Shown: positions 6,427 to 13,598 of the stretch, piece after piece
Numbering within the stretch: the stretch's first letter is position 1
How the letters are laid out: the number at the start of each line of letters is the position of its first letter
Source of the DNA: CAZGTQ01 sp964528575
GTDB taxonomy: Bacteria > Planctomycetota > UBA1135 > GCA-002686595
Length of the DNA: 47,457 nucleotides
Assembly (NCBI GenBank): GCA_964528575.1
Contig: CAZGTQ010000304.1
Span: 1 to 47,457, forward strand
Reading direction: 5' to 3'
Translations under genes and position numbers: made by a program
Notes under the pieces: model-generated
Databases searched by the model: none
What the model was told of the DNA's origin: nothing
The model's input: the letters and a program-made list of their open reading frames with translations, nothing else

Positions 6427-8364
6427 ATGGTCTGGCTCCGCTGGCTGCCGCTGCAGGTGCTCGTCGTCGCGGCGATCGACACGCTGCTCGCGCGGCTCGA
6501 CCACCCGCACCGTCCGGTCGACGCCGACCTGTACCTGCAGGCGTGCGCGCTGTGGGCCGTGTTCGCCGCGATCGTCCTGCTGCCAGCGTGGCTGTCGCAC
6601 CGCTTGCTGCTCGGACGGCGCGCGCGCGCGAGCGGCCGTCCGCCGGCGATCGCGCCGTCGCTCTGGCTCCTCGCGTGGCTCGTGCTGCCGGTCGTCGGCC
6701 ATCAGATCCTCGACGCGCACACGTCGATCGGCGCGGACGTGTCCGGCCTCGTCGCGCTCGCGCCGTGGCTCCAAGTCGCGGGAGCGATCGGCCTGACGCT
6801 CGTCGCGTCGTACGGCGTGACGCGCCTCGCGCGCAGCATGCGCCCGCGCACGCTCGCCGCGGCCGCCGCCGTGCTGCTCGTCGCCGCCGCCGTCACGGGC
6901 TTCGGTCTGCCGCCGCGAGCGGTCGACGCCGCGCCGCACGAGCGCGCGGCGGCGGCGGAGCGGCCGAACCTGCTCCTGCTCGTGTGGGACACGACGCGCG
7001 CGGACCACACGCAGCCGTACGGCTACGACCGCGAGACTTCGCCGCGGCTCGCAGAGTTCGCCGAGGACGCGCTCGTCTTCGAGGACGCGCGCTCGGTCTC
7101 GTGCTTCACGTTCACGTCGCACCTCTCGATGCTGACGGGCGTCTACCCGTCCGAGCACGGCGCGCGGCTCGTCGACACCGTGTACCGCTCGACGAGGGCG
7201 CAGCACGTCGCTGCGCTCCTGCGCACCGCCGGCTACCGCACCGGCGCGTTCGTCGGCACGAACGTGCTCGCGGGCAACACCGGCATCCGCTTCGGCTTCG
7301 AGGTCTACGACGACCGCGTCGACCCGCCGGTGTGCGACACGCGCGCGTGGCAGCTCGTCCACGACGCGCAGTCGGTGCTCGCCTCGCTCTCGGACGCCTT
7401 CGCGAACGACGGCCAGCCGCACTGGTTCCAGGACTTCCAGCGTCCGGCGCCCGGCGTGCTCGACGCCGCGGCGGAGTGGATCGCGCGCGACGACCCGCGC
7501 CCGTGGTTCTGCTTCGTCAACCTGTACGACGTCCACTGGCCGTACTTGCCCGACGCGGAGGCGAGCGCGCGCCTCGTCCGCCCGTACGACGGCCCGATGG
7601 ACGGTCACAGCTTCCGCAGCGACGATTTCCCCGACGGCTACGAGCCCGGGCCCGTCGACGGCCGGCACGTCGCCGACCTCTATGACGCGGAGATGTGGCG
7701 GCTCGATCGTCGCGTGCACGCGTTCCTCGAGGAGCTCGACCTCGACACCACGGCGGTGATCGTCACGTCCGACCACGGCGAGGCGTTCGGCGAGGCCGGC
7801 GCGTGGGAGCACGACGACATCTACGAGCCGCAGGTCCAGGTCCCGTTCGTGCTGCGCCTGCCGGGCGCCGACCCGCGCAGCGGCGTGGTCGCGACCCCGT
7901 CGGCGGGCGTCGACGTCGCGCCGACGCTGCTCGGCGTCGCGGGACTGGAGATCCCCGAGCAGATGAAGGGGCTCGACCTCTCGCGGCTCGACCTGCCGTC
8001 GGAGCGCGCGATCCTCGTCGAGGACCGCGACCACGTCGAGCTCTCGGACATCCGGCTTGCGCTCTACGACGGCACGTGGAAGCTCGTTCAGCACGGCCTG
8101 GGCGAAGACCGCTCGCTCTTGCTGCACGACCTCGCGACGGACCCGGTGGGCGAGGTCGACGTCGGCGACGCGTACCCCCAGATCCGCGACCGGCTCGCGG
8201 CCGAGCTCACCGAGCTCCGCGCCCGCTGGGGCGGCGACGCGGCAGACCTGGCGGTGCCGGCCGCCGGGCCGAGCAACCGCGACGCGCTCGACGCGCTGGG
8301 CTACATGGGCGATGGCGGCGCGGGGACGCCCCAGAGGCCCGAGCGCGAGAAAGACGCCCAGTAG
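6427..8364 (+). CDS. Membrane-bound sulfatase-superfamily enzyme with Thr at the nucleophile position
   Basis: A 645-residue protein starting at ATG 6427. About four or five membrane helices fill residues 5-160, followed by a periplasmic alkaline-phosphatase-superfamily domain from RPNLLLLVWDTTRADH (179-194). The active-site stretch is TFTSHLSMLTG (228-238), aligned with CxPSRxSLLTG of sulfatases. The residue converted to formylglycine in true sulfatases is therefore Thr228, and the usual Arg is His. The second metal site, VIVTSDHGEAFGE, is present. Thr nucleophiles are typical of phosphotransfer relatives (LtaS, EptA, OpgB), so phosphoglycerol or phosphoethanolamine transfer to an envelope glycan is as plausible as sulfate hydrolysis. 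It lies 8 bases after the unknown membrane protein. Confidence 0.85.
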   Translation: MVWLRWLPLQVLVVAAIDTLLARLDHPHRPVDADLYLQACALWAVFAAIVLLPAWLSHRLLLGRRARASGRPPAIAPSLWLLAWLVLPVVGHQILDAHTSIGADVSGLVALAPWLQVAGAIGLTLVASYGVTRLARSMRPRTLAAAAAVLLVAAAVTGFGLPPRAVDAAPHERAAAAERPNLLLLVWDTTRADHTQPYGYDRETSPRLAEFAEDALVFEDARSVSCFTFTSHLSMLTGVYPSEHGARLVDTVYRSTRAQHVAALLRTAGYRTGAFVGTNVLAGNTGIRFGFEVYDDRVDPPVCDTRAWQLVHDAQSVLASLSDAFANDGQPHWFQDFQRPAPGVLDAAAEWIARDDPRPWFCFVNLYDVHWPYLPDAEASARLVRPYDGPMDGHSFRSDDFPDGYEPGPVDGRHVADLYDAEMWRLDRRVHAFLEELDLDTTAVIVTSDHGEAFGEAGAWEHDDIYEPQVQVPFVLRLPGADPRSGVVATPSAGVDVAPTLLGVAGLEIPEQMKGLDLSRLDLPSERAILVEDRDHVELSDIRLALYDGTWKLVQHGLGEDRSLLLHDLATDPVGEVDVGDAYPQIRDRLAAELTELRARWGGDAADLAVPAAGPSNRDALDALGYMGDGGAGTPQRPEREKDAQ

Positions 8365-8516
8365 GCCCCGCGCCCCCGCGACGCCGGCATTCCGGCAGCG
8401 CCCTTCAGTCGGACCCTCGGCGCCCGTCGATAGATCGAGCGGTGTCGAAGGGGACAACACGGGGTCGCGCGCGAGCGCGGGTCCGCCCGGGCGGGCGGAC
8501 GAGGAGGGTCCGAGCG

Positions 8517-9236
8517 ATGCGGGACGTCAGGCGCGCGGGTTTCACGCTCATCGAGCTCATGATCGTCGTGGCGATCATCGCGATCGTCGCTGCGCTCGCC
8601 GTCCCGCGCCTCTCGGGCGCGCGGCTCGCGGCCAACGAGTCCGCGGCGATCTCGACGATGCGGCTGATCTCGTCGGCGCAGGCGCAGTTCCGCTCCGCGA
8701 ACGCGGTCGACACCGATGCCGACGGCAGCGGCGAGTACGGCTACTTCGGGGAGATCGCGGGCGTCGACCCGCTGCGCGTGAGCGCCGCGGGTCTGCCCGC
8801 CGCGGGCGTCCCGGGCGTCGACGAGCTCGACCCGTCGATGCTCTCCGCCCAGTTCGGCTCCGTGAGCCTCAGCGTCGTCGTCCGCTCCGGCTATTGCTTC
8901 CAGATGTGGCTCCCGGATGCCGCGAACGCCGGCATCGCCGAGTGGACGGACGGGGGCGCCGATTTCGCCGACGTGCCGGATCCGGACAACAGCGAGCTGG
9001 CGTGGACCGCCTACGCCTGGCCCGTCGAGGCAGGCCGGACCGGCCAGCGCGTCTTCTTCGTCAACCACGAAGGCGACCTGCTCCAGATGAACAACCGCGT
9101 CGCCACGCCCTACCAGGGGGCCGGCGGCGGTCCGGACTGGTCCGCGGCGTTCACGGCCGCCGACATGATGGCGGCGCTGGCGGTCGGGCCCAACGTGGCG
9201 GCGCTCGACGGCAACCTCTGGATGCCGGTCCGTTAG
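8517..9236 (+). CDS. Prepilin-type N-terminal methylation protein (type II secretion/type IV pilin-like)
   Basis: A 239-residue protein with a class III signal. A short basic leader is cut at Gly8-Phe9, followed by FTLIELMIVVAIIAIVAALA with the conserved Glu at mature position 5. A peptidase of the PilD type would cleave and methylate it. The soluble part begins after residue 35 and includes an acidic DTDADGSGEYG stretch (about 63-73) that could bind calcium. No secretion or pilus assembly genes are nearby, so it is an orphan here. RBS GAGGAGGG lies at 8501-8508. The 152 bases before it hold no other gene that I can see. Confidence 0.85.
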   Translation: MRDVRRAGFTLIELMIVVAIIAIVAALAVPRLSGARLAANESAAISTMRLISSAQAQFRSANAVDTDADGSGEYGYFGEIAGVDPLRVSAAGLPAAGVPGVDELDPSMLSAQFGSVSLSVVVRSGYCFQMWLPDAANAGIAEWTDGGADFADVPDPDNSELAWTAYAWPVEAGRTGQRVFFVNHEGDLLQMNNRVATPYQGAGGGPDWSAAFTAADMMAALAVGPNVAALDGNLWMPVR

Positions 9237-9403
9237 GCGACGCCGGGACGGGGCCGCCGGGCGGGTTCGGACGAGCGCGGCGCCGCGCCCTTGCGCAAGC
9301 GGTCCTCGGGGGCCATGATCTTCGGCCGCTTCGCCCGCCGCACGGCGTTCGAAGCAGCGCGAGCCGCCCGAGCGCCATCCAGCAACGCAACAGGAGACCC
9401 GTC

Positions 9404-9532
9404 ATGGCCCATGCACAGATCAAGTCCGGTGGACCCACCCGCGGCCGTCAGCGCGTGCGCCGCATCGGCATGGGCTCCGGCCGCTCCGTCGCGAACGCGA
9501 AGATCCGCGGCAAGAAGAAGAAGCGCTCCTAG
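9404..9532 (+). CDS. 42-residue Lys/Arg-rich basic protein of unknown family
   Basis: A very small gene with a near-ideal RBS (AGGAG at 9392-9396, seven bases before the ATG). The product is highly basic, with GRQRVRRIGMGSGR in the middle and GKKKKRS at the end, and has no hydrophobic segment. Composition suggests nucleic-acid binding, for example a ribosome-associated or rRNA-binding protein. It matches none of the small ribosomal proteins I can recall, including THX and the planctomycete small basic protein. The 167 bases before it contain no other gene. The strong RBS and compact structure make it credible despite its size. Confidence 0.65.
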   Translation: MAHAQIKSGGPTRGRQRVRRIGMGSGRSVANAKIRGKKKKRS

Positions 9533-9550
9533 CCTGCGAGTAGCGAGCGC

Positions 9551-11044
9551 TCAGTCCGCCGGCTCCGGATCGCCCTCGAGCAGGCAGCGGATCCAGGAGT
9601 TGAAGAGCGCGCTCGTCACGGCTCCCGAGCGGTAGTCCGCCACCGACAGCCGGGAGCGCGCGAGCACCGCGAGCACGGCGCGCCCGTCGTCCGCCACGAC
9701 GCGCGCGGACAGGACGTAGATCCCGGTCTCGCTGCCGCCCTTGAAGCCCTGCTCGCGCACGCCGTCCGACGGGTAGTGCTCGCTGCCCTGGGCGTACAGC
9801 TCGAGGAACGTGCGCGACGTCTGCGCGTCGACGAGCTCGCCGCGGTGCGCGTCGGCGATCAGCGCGACGACGTCGCTCGGCCGCGCGAACCACTCGATCT
9901 CGGCCAGCGCCGGCGAGAGCGAGGCCCAGCCGTACCCGGCGATCAGCGTCCCGCGCCACTCCTCCTCGGACAGCTCGGCGAGCGACTCGTCGAGCGCGCG
10001 CAGCCAACCGGCGCGCGTCGCCCGGTCCGCCGCCAGCCACGCGTCGACCGTCTCCGCGACCGACTCGGTCCCGAGCACCGCGCGCCGCCGCGCGCTCCCG
10101 CAGCCCTTGACGAGGAACATCTCGCGCGTCGACAGGAACGGCGCGTTCCGCTCGGGCACCGAGTTGCGGTAGAGCGCGAGCCGCTGCTCGACCTCCTCGC
10201 GGCCGACGAGCGCGAGCAGGTGGTCGGTCGCGGTGTTGTCGCTGATCGCGATCATGAGCTGCGCCGCCTCGCGCACGGTCAGCTCGTGCCCCGCGGGACG
10301 CGTGTGCAGGCTGCCGCTCGGCAGGCTCTTGAGCTCGTCGCGCACGACGAGCGTCCCGTCCAGGTCGATGGCGCCCTCGCTCGCCTGCCGCGCGAGCTCC
10401 GCGAGCACGTAGAGCTTGAACACCGAGCCGAGCGGGAACGCGGAGCGGCCGCGCGAGAGCGCGATCTCCTCGAGCGGCTGGCCGTCCGGGCCGAGCAGCG
10501 CGAGCGCGAGCCCCCAGTCGCCCGGCAGGTCCGCCAGCGCCTCGACGAGCGCGGCGCGCGAGCGCGGCAGCGCGCCGGGCCGGTTGAACCAGCCGTGGAC
10601 GCGTCCTTCGCCGTCGAGGCTGAGCAGGACGGTCCACGCGCTCGCGTCCTGGCGCAGCTCGTACGCGAAGCGCTCGAGCTCGCCCGCGCCGCCCGCCCGT
10701 CGCTCGAGCAGCCGTGCGCGCACGGCGCCGCCGTCGCGCATCGTCCCGAGCACGCTCGCGACCTGCTTGGGCGGGAGCACCGCGGCGATCTCGTCGCTGA
10801 ACGTCGCTGTGAGCGGCTCGACCGTCGCGCCCTGCGTCTCGTCGATCACCGCAGCCATCGCGGCCACGAACGCGGACGCGGCGTCGAGCACGGGATCGCG
10901 CCCACCAGCTGGCCCCGAGCCGCCGGCGCCGAGCGGTCCGCCGCCCTGCGCCGCCGCGCTGGCCGCGCTGGCTGCGAGGGCCGCGAGGGCGAGCGCGAGC
11001 AGCGGCCGGCCCGCGCGGAGGAGGCTCGCTTGCATGCGTTGCAT
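9551..11044 (-). CDS. Secreted serine hydrolase, class A beta-lactamase fold
   Basis: A 497-residue protein with a signal peptide (about 1-33). An N-terminal domain of about 100 residues (50-155) resembles the NTF2/DUF3887-type module that often precedes such hydrolases. The beta-lactamase class A fold then runs from about 170. SxxK is Ser207-Val-Phe-Lys210, SDN is at 268-270, and the third motif is KGG at 435-437 in place of KTG. I see no clear Glu166-type omega-loop motif, so it is more likely a penicillin-binding-protein-like peptidase or esterase than a resistance enzyme. It diverges from the BNR lipoprotein gene across 64 bases. Confidence 0.85.
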   Translation of the reverse strand: MQRMQASLLRAGRPLLALALAALAASAASAAAQGGGPLGAGGSGPAGGRDPVLDAASAFVAAMAAVIDETQGATVEPLTATFSDEIAAVLPPKQVASVLGTMRDGGAVRARLLERRAGGAGELERFAYELRQDASAWTVLLSLDGEGRVHGWFNRPGALPRSRAALVEALADLPGDWGLALALLGPDGQPLEEIALSRGRSAFPLGSVFKLYVLAELARQASEGAIDLDGTLVVRDELKSLPSGSLHTRPAGHELTVREAAQLMIAISDNTATDHLLALVGREEVEQRLALYRNSVPERNAPFLSTREMFLVKGCGSARRRAVLGTESVAETVDAWLAADRATRAGWLRALDESLAELSEEEWRGTLIAGYGWASLSPALAEIEWFARPSDVVALIADAHRGELVDAQTSRTFLELYAQGSEHYPSDGVREQGFKGGSETGIYVLSARVVADDGRAVLAVLARSRLSVADYRSGAVTSALFNSWIRCLLEGDPEPAD

Positions 11045-11096
11045 ACGGCTGGGGGCGGCGGTCTATTCCCGCGCGCCGGCGGTATCGTCGAGGCGG

Positions 11097-11102
11097 TATC
11101 CT
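11097..11102 (+). promoter_or_regulatory. Candidate -10 element, leaderless start of the BNR lipoprotein
   Basis: TATCCT lies exactly 6 bases before ATG 11109. There is no purine-rich RBS. The spacing fits transcription starting at the A of the ATG. Confidence 0.4.
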
Positions 11103-11108
11103 CGCGTG

Positions 11109-12347
11109 ATGTCCGCTCCGCGTCGAATCGCGCCCGTGCTGGCGCTCGCCCTGTTCGGCGCGTGCGCGCCCGACGCCGCACCCGATGCCGTGGCCGCGGA
11201 CGCCGCGGACGCCGCGGACGCCGCGCCCGCCGGGCCCGCCGCCGAGCGCAGCCGCCTCCCGTCGGTGGCCGGGACGCCGGACGGCGCGCTCCTGGCGTGG
11301 ATCGAGGAGCCGGCGGACGGCGCCGCGGAGCTGCGCGTGGCGCACCTGGGCCCGACCGGCTGGGAGAGCGCGCGCACCGTCGCGCGCGGCTCCGGCTGGT
11401 TCTTGAACTGGGCGGACTTCCCCGCGGTCGCGACCGGCGGCGCGGGCGGCGTCGCGGCGCACTGGCTCGTCGACCACCCGGACGCGCACGCGTACGGAGC
11501 GCACTTCGCGGTGTCGAGCGACGGGGGAGCGACCTGGAGCGCGCCGCGGCCGCTGCGCGAGGGCGGCTCGTCGAGCGAGTACGGCTTCGTCTCGTGGGCG
11601 CCGCTCGCCGGCGGCGGCTGGCGTGTCGTGTGGCTCGACGGGCGCGAGCGAGACGCGCCGGACGCGCGCGGCGACGAGATGGCGCTGTTCACGCGCGCCG
11701 TCGCGGACGACGGCGAGCTCGGGCCCGAAGAGCAGCTCGACGAGCGCGTGTGCAGTTGCTGTCCGACCGCGCTCGTGCGGACGGCGGACGGAGCGCACGT
11801 CGTCGCGTACCGCGACCGCACCCAGGACGAGGTGCGCGACGTCGCGGTGCTGCGCTCGCGCGGCGCCGGCTGGGAGCCGGTCGCGCTCGAGCCGGACGGG
11901 TGGACGATCGCCGGCTGCCCCGTGAACGGTCCCGCGCTCGCCGCGACGGACGACGGCGTCGCGCTCGCGCGCTACACCGAAGGCTCCGGCGGCGAGCCGC
12001 GCGTGCTCGTCGCGTTCGCGCGCGGCGGCGACGCGCGCTTCGGCCCGAGCGTGCGCGTCGACGGCGGTCGCGCCGCCGGACGAGTCGACGCCGCGCCGCT
12101 CGGCGAGGGCGAGGCGCTCGTCAGTTGGCTCGAGCGCGCGGACGGCGGCCGCGCGCAGTGGTTGGTCGCGGTCGTCGGCGCGGACGGCTCGGTGGGGGAG
12201 CCGACCGCGGTCGCCGAGGTCGCGGACGCGCGCTCCGCCGGCGTGCTGCAGATGGCGCGCGCCGGCGCCTCTGTGCTGCTCGCGTGGGCCGACCCCGACG
12301 CGAAGCGCGTGCGCACAGCAGTCATCGACCCGTCGACGCTGCGCTGA
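11109..12347 (+). CDS. BNR/Asp-box repeat lipoprotein (sialidase-like beta-propeller)
   Basis: A 412-residue protein with a lipoprotein signal (ALFGAC, Cys19) and an Ala/Asp-rich tether to about residue 45. The rest resembles a sialidase-type beta-propeller. An Asp-box SSDGGATW is at 136-143, and a CSCC cluster (about 215-218) is of the kind seen in uncharacterised bacterial BNR proteins. The Arg triad and Tyr/Glu nucleophile of true sialidases are not evident, so carbohydrate or protein binding on the cell surface is safer than glycosidase activity. A GTG directly before the ATG (11106) could also serve as start. Confidence 0.75.
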   Translation: MSAPRRIAPVLALALFGACAPDAAPDAVAADAADAADAAPAGPAAERSRLPSVAGTPDGALLAWIEEPADGAAELRVAHLGPTGWESARTVARGSGWFLNWADFPAVATGGAGGVAAHWLVDHPDAHAYGAHFAVSSDGGATWSAPRPLREGGSSSEYGFVSWAPLAGGGWRVVWLDGRERDAPDARGDEMALFTRAVADDGELGPEEQLDERVCSCCPTALVRTADGAHVVAYRDRTQDEVRDVAVLRSRGAGWEPVALEPDGWTIAGCPVNGPALAATDDGVALARYTEGSGGEPRVLVAFARGGDARFGPSVRVDGGRAAGRVDAAPLGEGEALVSWLERADGGRAQWLVAVVGADGSVGEPTAVAEVADARSAGVLQMARAGASVLLAWADPDAKRVRTAVIDPSTLR

Positions 12348-12374
12348 GGGGCGAGCGGGCGCGCCGTCGACCCG

Positions 12375-13598
12375 TCACGGTTCCGGCGACGCCGGCGAGC
12401 GCTGCCACGCGCCGAAGTGCAGCGGGCCGTCCTGGGCGACCGCGACGATGTCCTCGATGCGCACGCCGAAGCGGCCGCGTTGGTAGACGCCCGGCTCGTC
12501 GCTGAACGTCATACCCGGCGCGAGCGGCTCCTCGTTGCCGCCGTCGAGGTAGGGCGGCTCGTGGCCCTCGAGGCCGATGCCGTGGCCGACGCGGTGCGTG
12601 AAGAGCGCGTAGCCCGCGCCGTAGCCGGCCGCGTCGAGCGCCGCGCGCGCCGCGCGATCGACGCCGGCGCACGGCGCGCCGACCTGGAGCGCGTCGAACG
12701 CGCGCTTCTGCGCGTCGCGCACCGCGTTCCACACGCGTTCGAGCTCCGCGCTCGGCTGTCCGCCGAACGACCACGTGCGCGTGTTGTCGCTCTGGTAGCC
12801 GTGCAGCGCGCCGCCGGTGTCGACGAGCACGACGTCGCCGCGTGCGAGCCGCGTGCCGCGCGGCGCGCCGTGCGGCTCCGCGGATTCGGGGCCGACGAGC
12901 GGCAGCACCCACACGTCGCGCAGGCCGAGCCGCTCCTGCGCGCGCCGCAGCATCTCGCCGAGCTCGACGTCGCTCGTGCCGGGCGCGAGCACGCGCGCGA
13001 CCGCGACGATCGCCCGCTGCGTCAGCTCGTTCGCGCGGCGCAGGAGCGCGAGCTCGTGCTCGTCCTTGCGGCCGCGCAGCGCCGCGACGAGCGGGCCGCC
13101 GAACACGACCGCGTCCGCGCCGAGCGCCGCCGCGACGTGGTGGTGCACGAAGCTCCGCGCCGACGGGTCGAGCGCGATCCTGCGGACGTCGCGCGCGCGC
13201 AGCGCGTCGGCGAGCGGACGCCACGCGTGCTCGTGCTCCTGCCACGCGACGAGCGCGCCCTCCGCGCCGGCGCGGGCCGCGCGCTCGCCGGCGCGCGCCG
13301 CCTCGAACGCGGGGCACACCCAGGCGAGCTCGCCCGACGCGAGGAGCGCGAGCGCGAACAAGCGCTCCGATGCCTTCCACTCGACGCCCGCGAGCCACGC
13401 CATCGTCGCGCCGGGCTCGACGAGCAGCGCGTCGACCTGCGCCGCGCCGAGCAGCTCCGCCGCGCGCGCCCGCCGCGCCGCGCGCTCGGCGGCGTCGACC
13501 GGCGCGACCGACGCGCTCTCGTCGACGAGGTCCGCGAACAGCGCGTCGAGCTCCGCGCGCCGCTCGGCATCGACCGCGAACGCACCCGACGCGCTCAT
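12375..13598 (-). CDS. M24 family metallopeptidase (Xaa-Pro aminopeptidase-like)
   Basis: A 407-residue protein with a creatinase-type N-terminal domain (about 45-175) and a pita-bread catalytic domain (183-407). All five metal ligands are visible: Asp260 in VLVDTGG, Asp271 in SDNTRT, His339 in VGHGIGLEGHE, Glu368 in DEPG and Glu382 in RIED. It should remove N-terminal residues before proline, or cut Xaa-Pro dipeptides, in the cytoplasm. Its ATG overlaps the stop of the S9 peptidase gene (13595-13598), so the two are translationally coupled. Together they could finish the breakdown of proline-rich peptides. A longer open frame upstream runs antisense-like through the S9 gene and is not used. 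Confidence 0.9.
   Translation of the reverse strand: MSASGAFAVDAERRAELDALFADLVDESASVAPVDAAERAARRARAAELLGAAQVDALLVEPGATMAWLAGVEWKASERLFALALLASGELAWVCPAFEAARAGERAARAGAEGALVAWQEHEHAWRPLADALRARDVRRIALDPSARSFVHHHVAAALGADAVVFGGPLVAALRGRKDEHELALLRRANELTQRAIVAVARVLAPGTSDVELGEMLRRAQERLGLRDVWVLPLVGPESAEPHGAPRGTRLARGDVVLVDTGGALHGYQSDNTRTWSFGGQPSAELERVWNAVRDAQKRAFDALQVGAPCAGVDRAARAALDAAGYGAGYALFTHRVGHGIGLEGHEPPYLDGGNEEPLAPGMTFSDEPGVYQRGRFGVRIEDIVAVAQDGPLHFGAWQRSPASPEP

Noticed and set aside
8365..8516. Promoter for the prepilin gene (TTCAGT with TAGATC)
   Set aside because: Spacing is over 19 bases and the -10 match is poor; not strong enough to list.
9551..11044. Antibiotic-resistance beta-lactamase
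   Set aside because: SxxK and SDN are present but the third motif is KGG and no omega-loop Glu is evident; a general serine hydrolase is the safer call.
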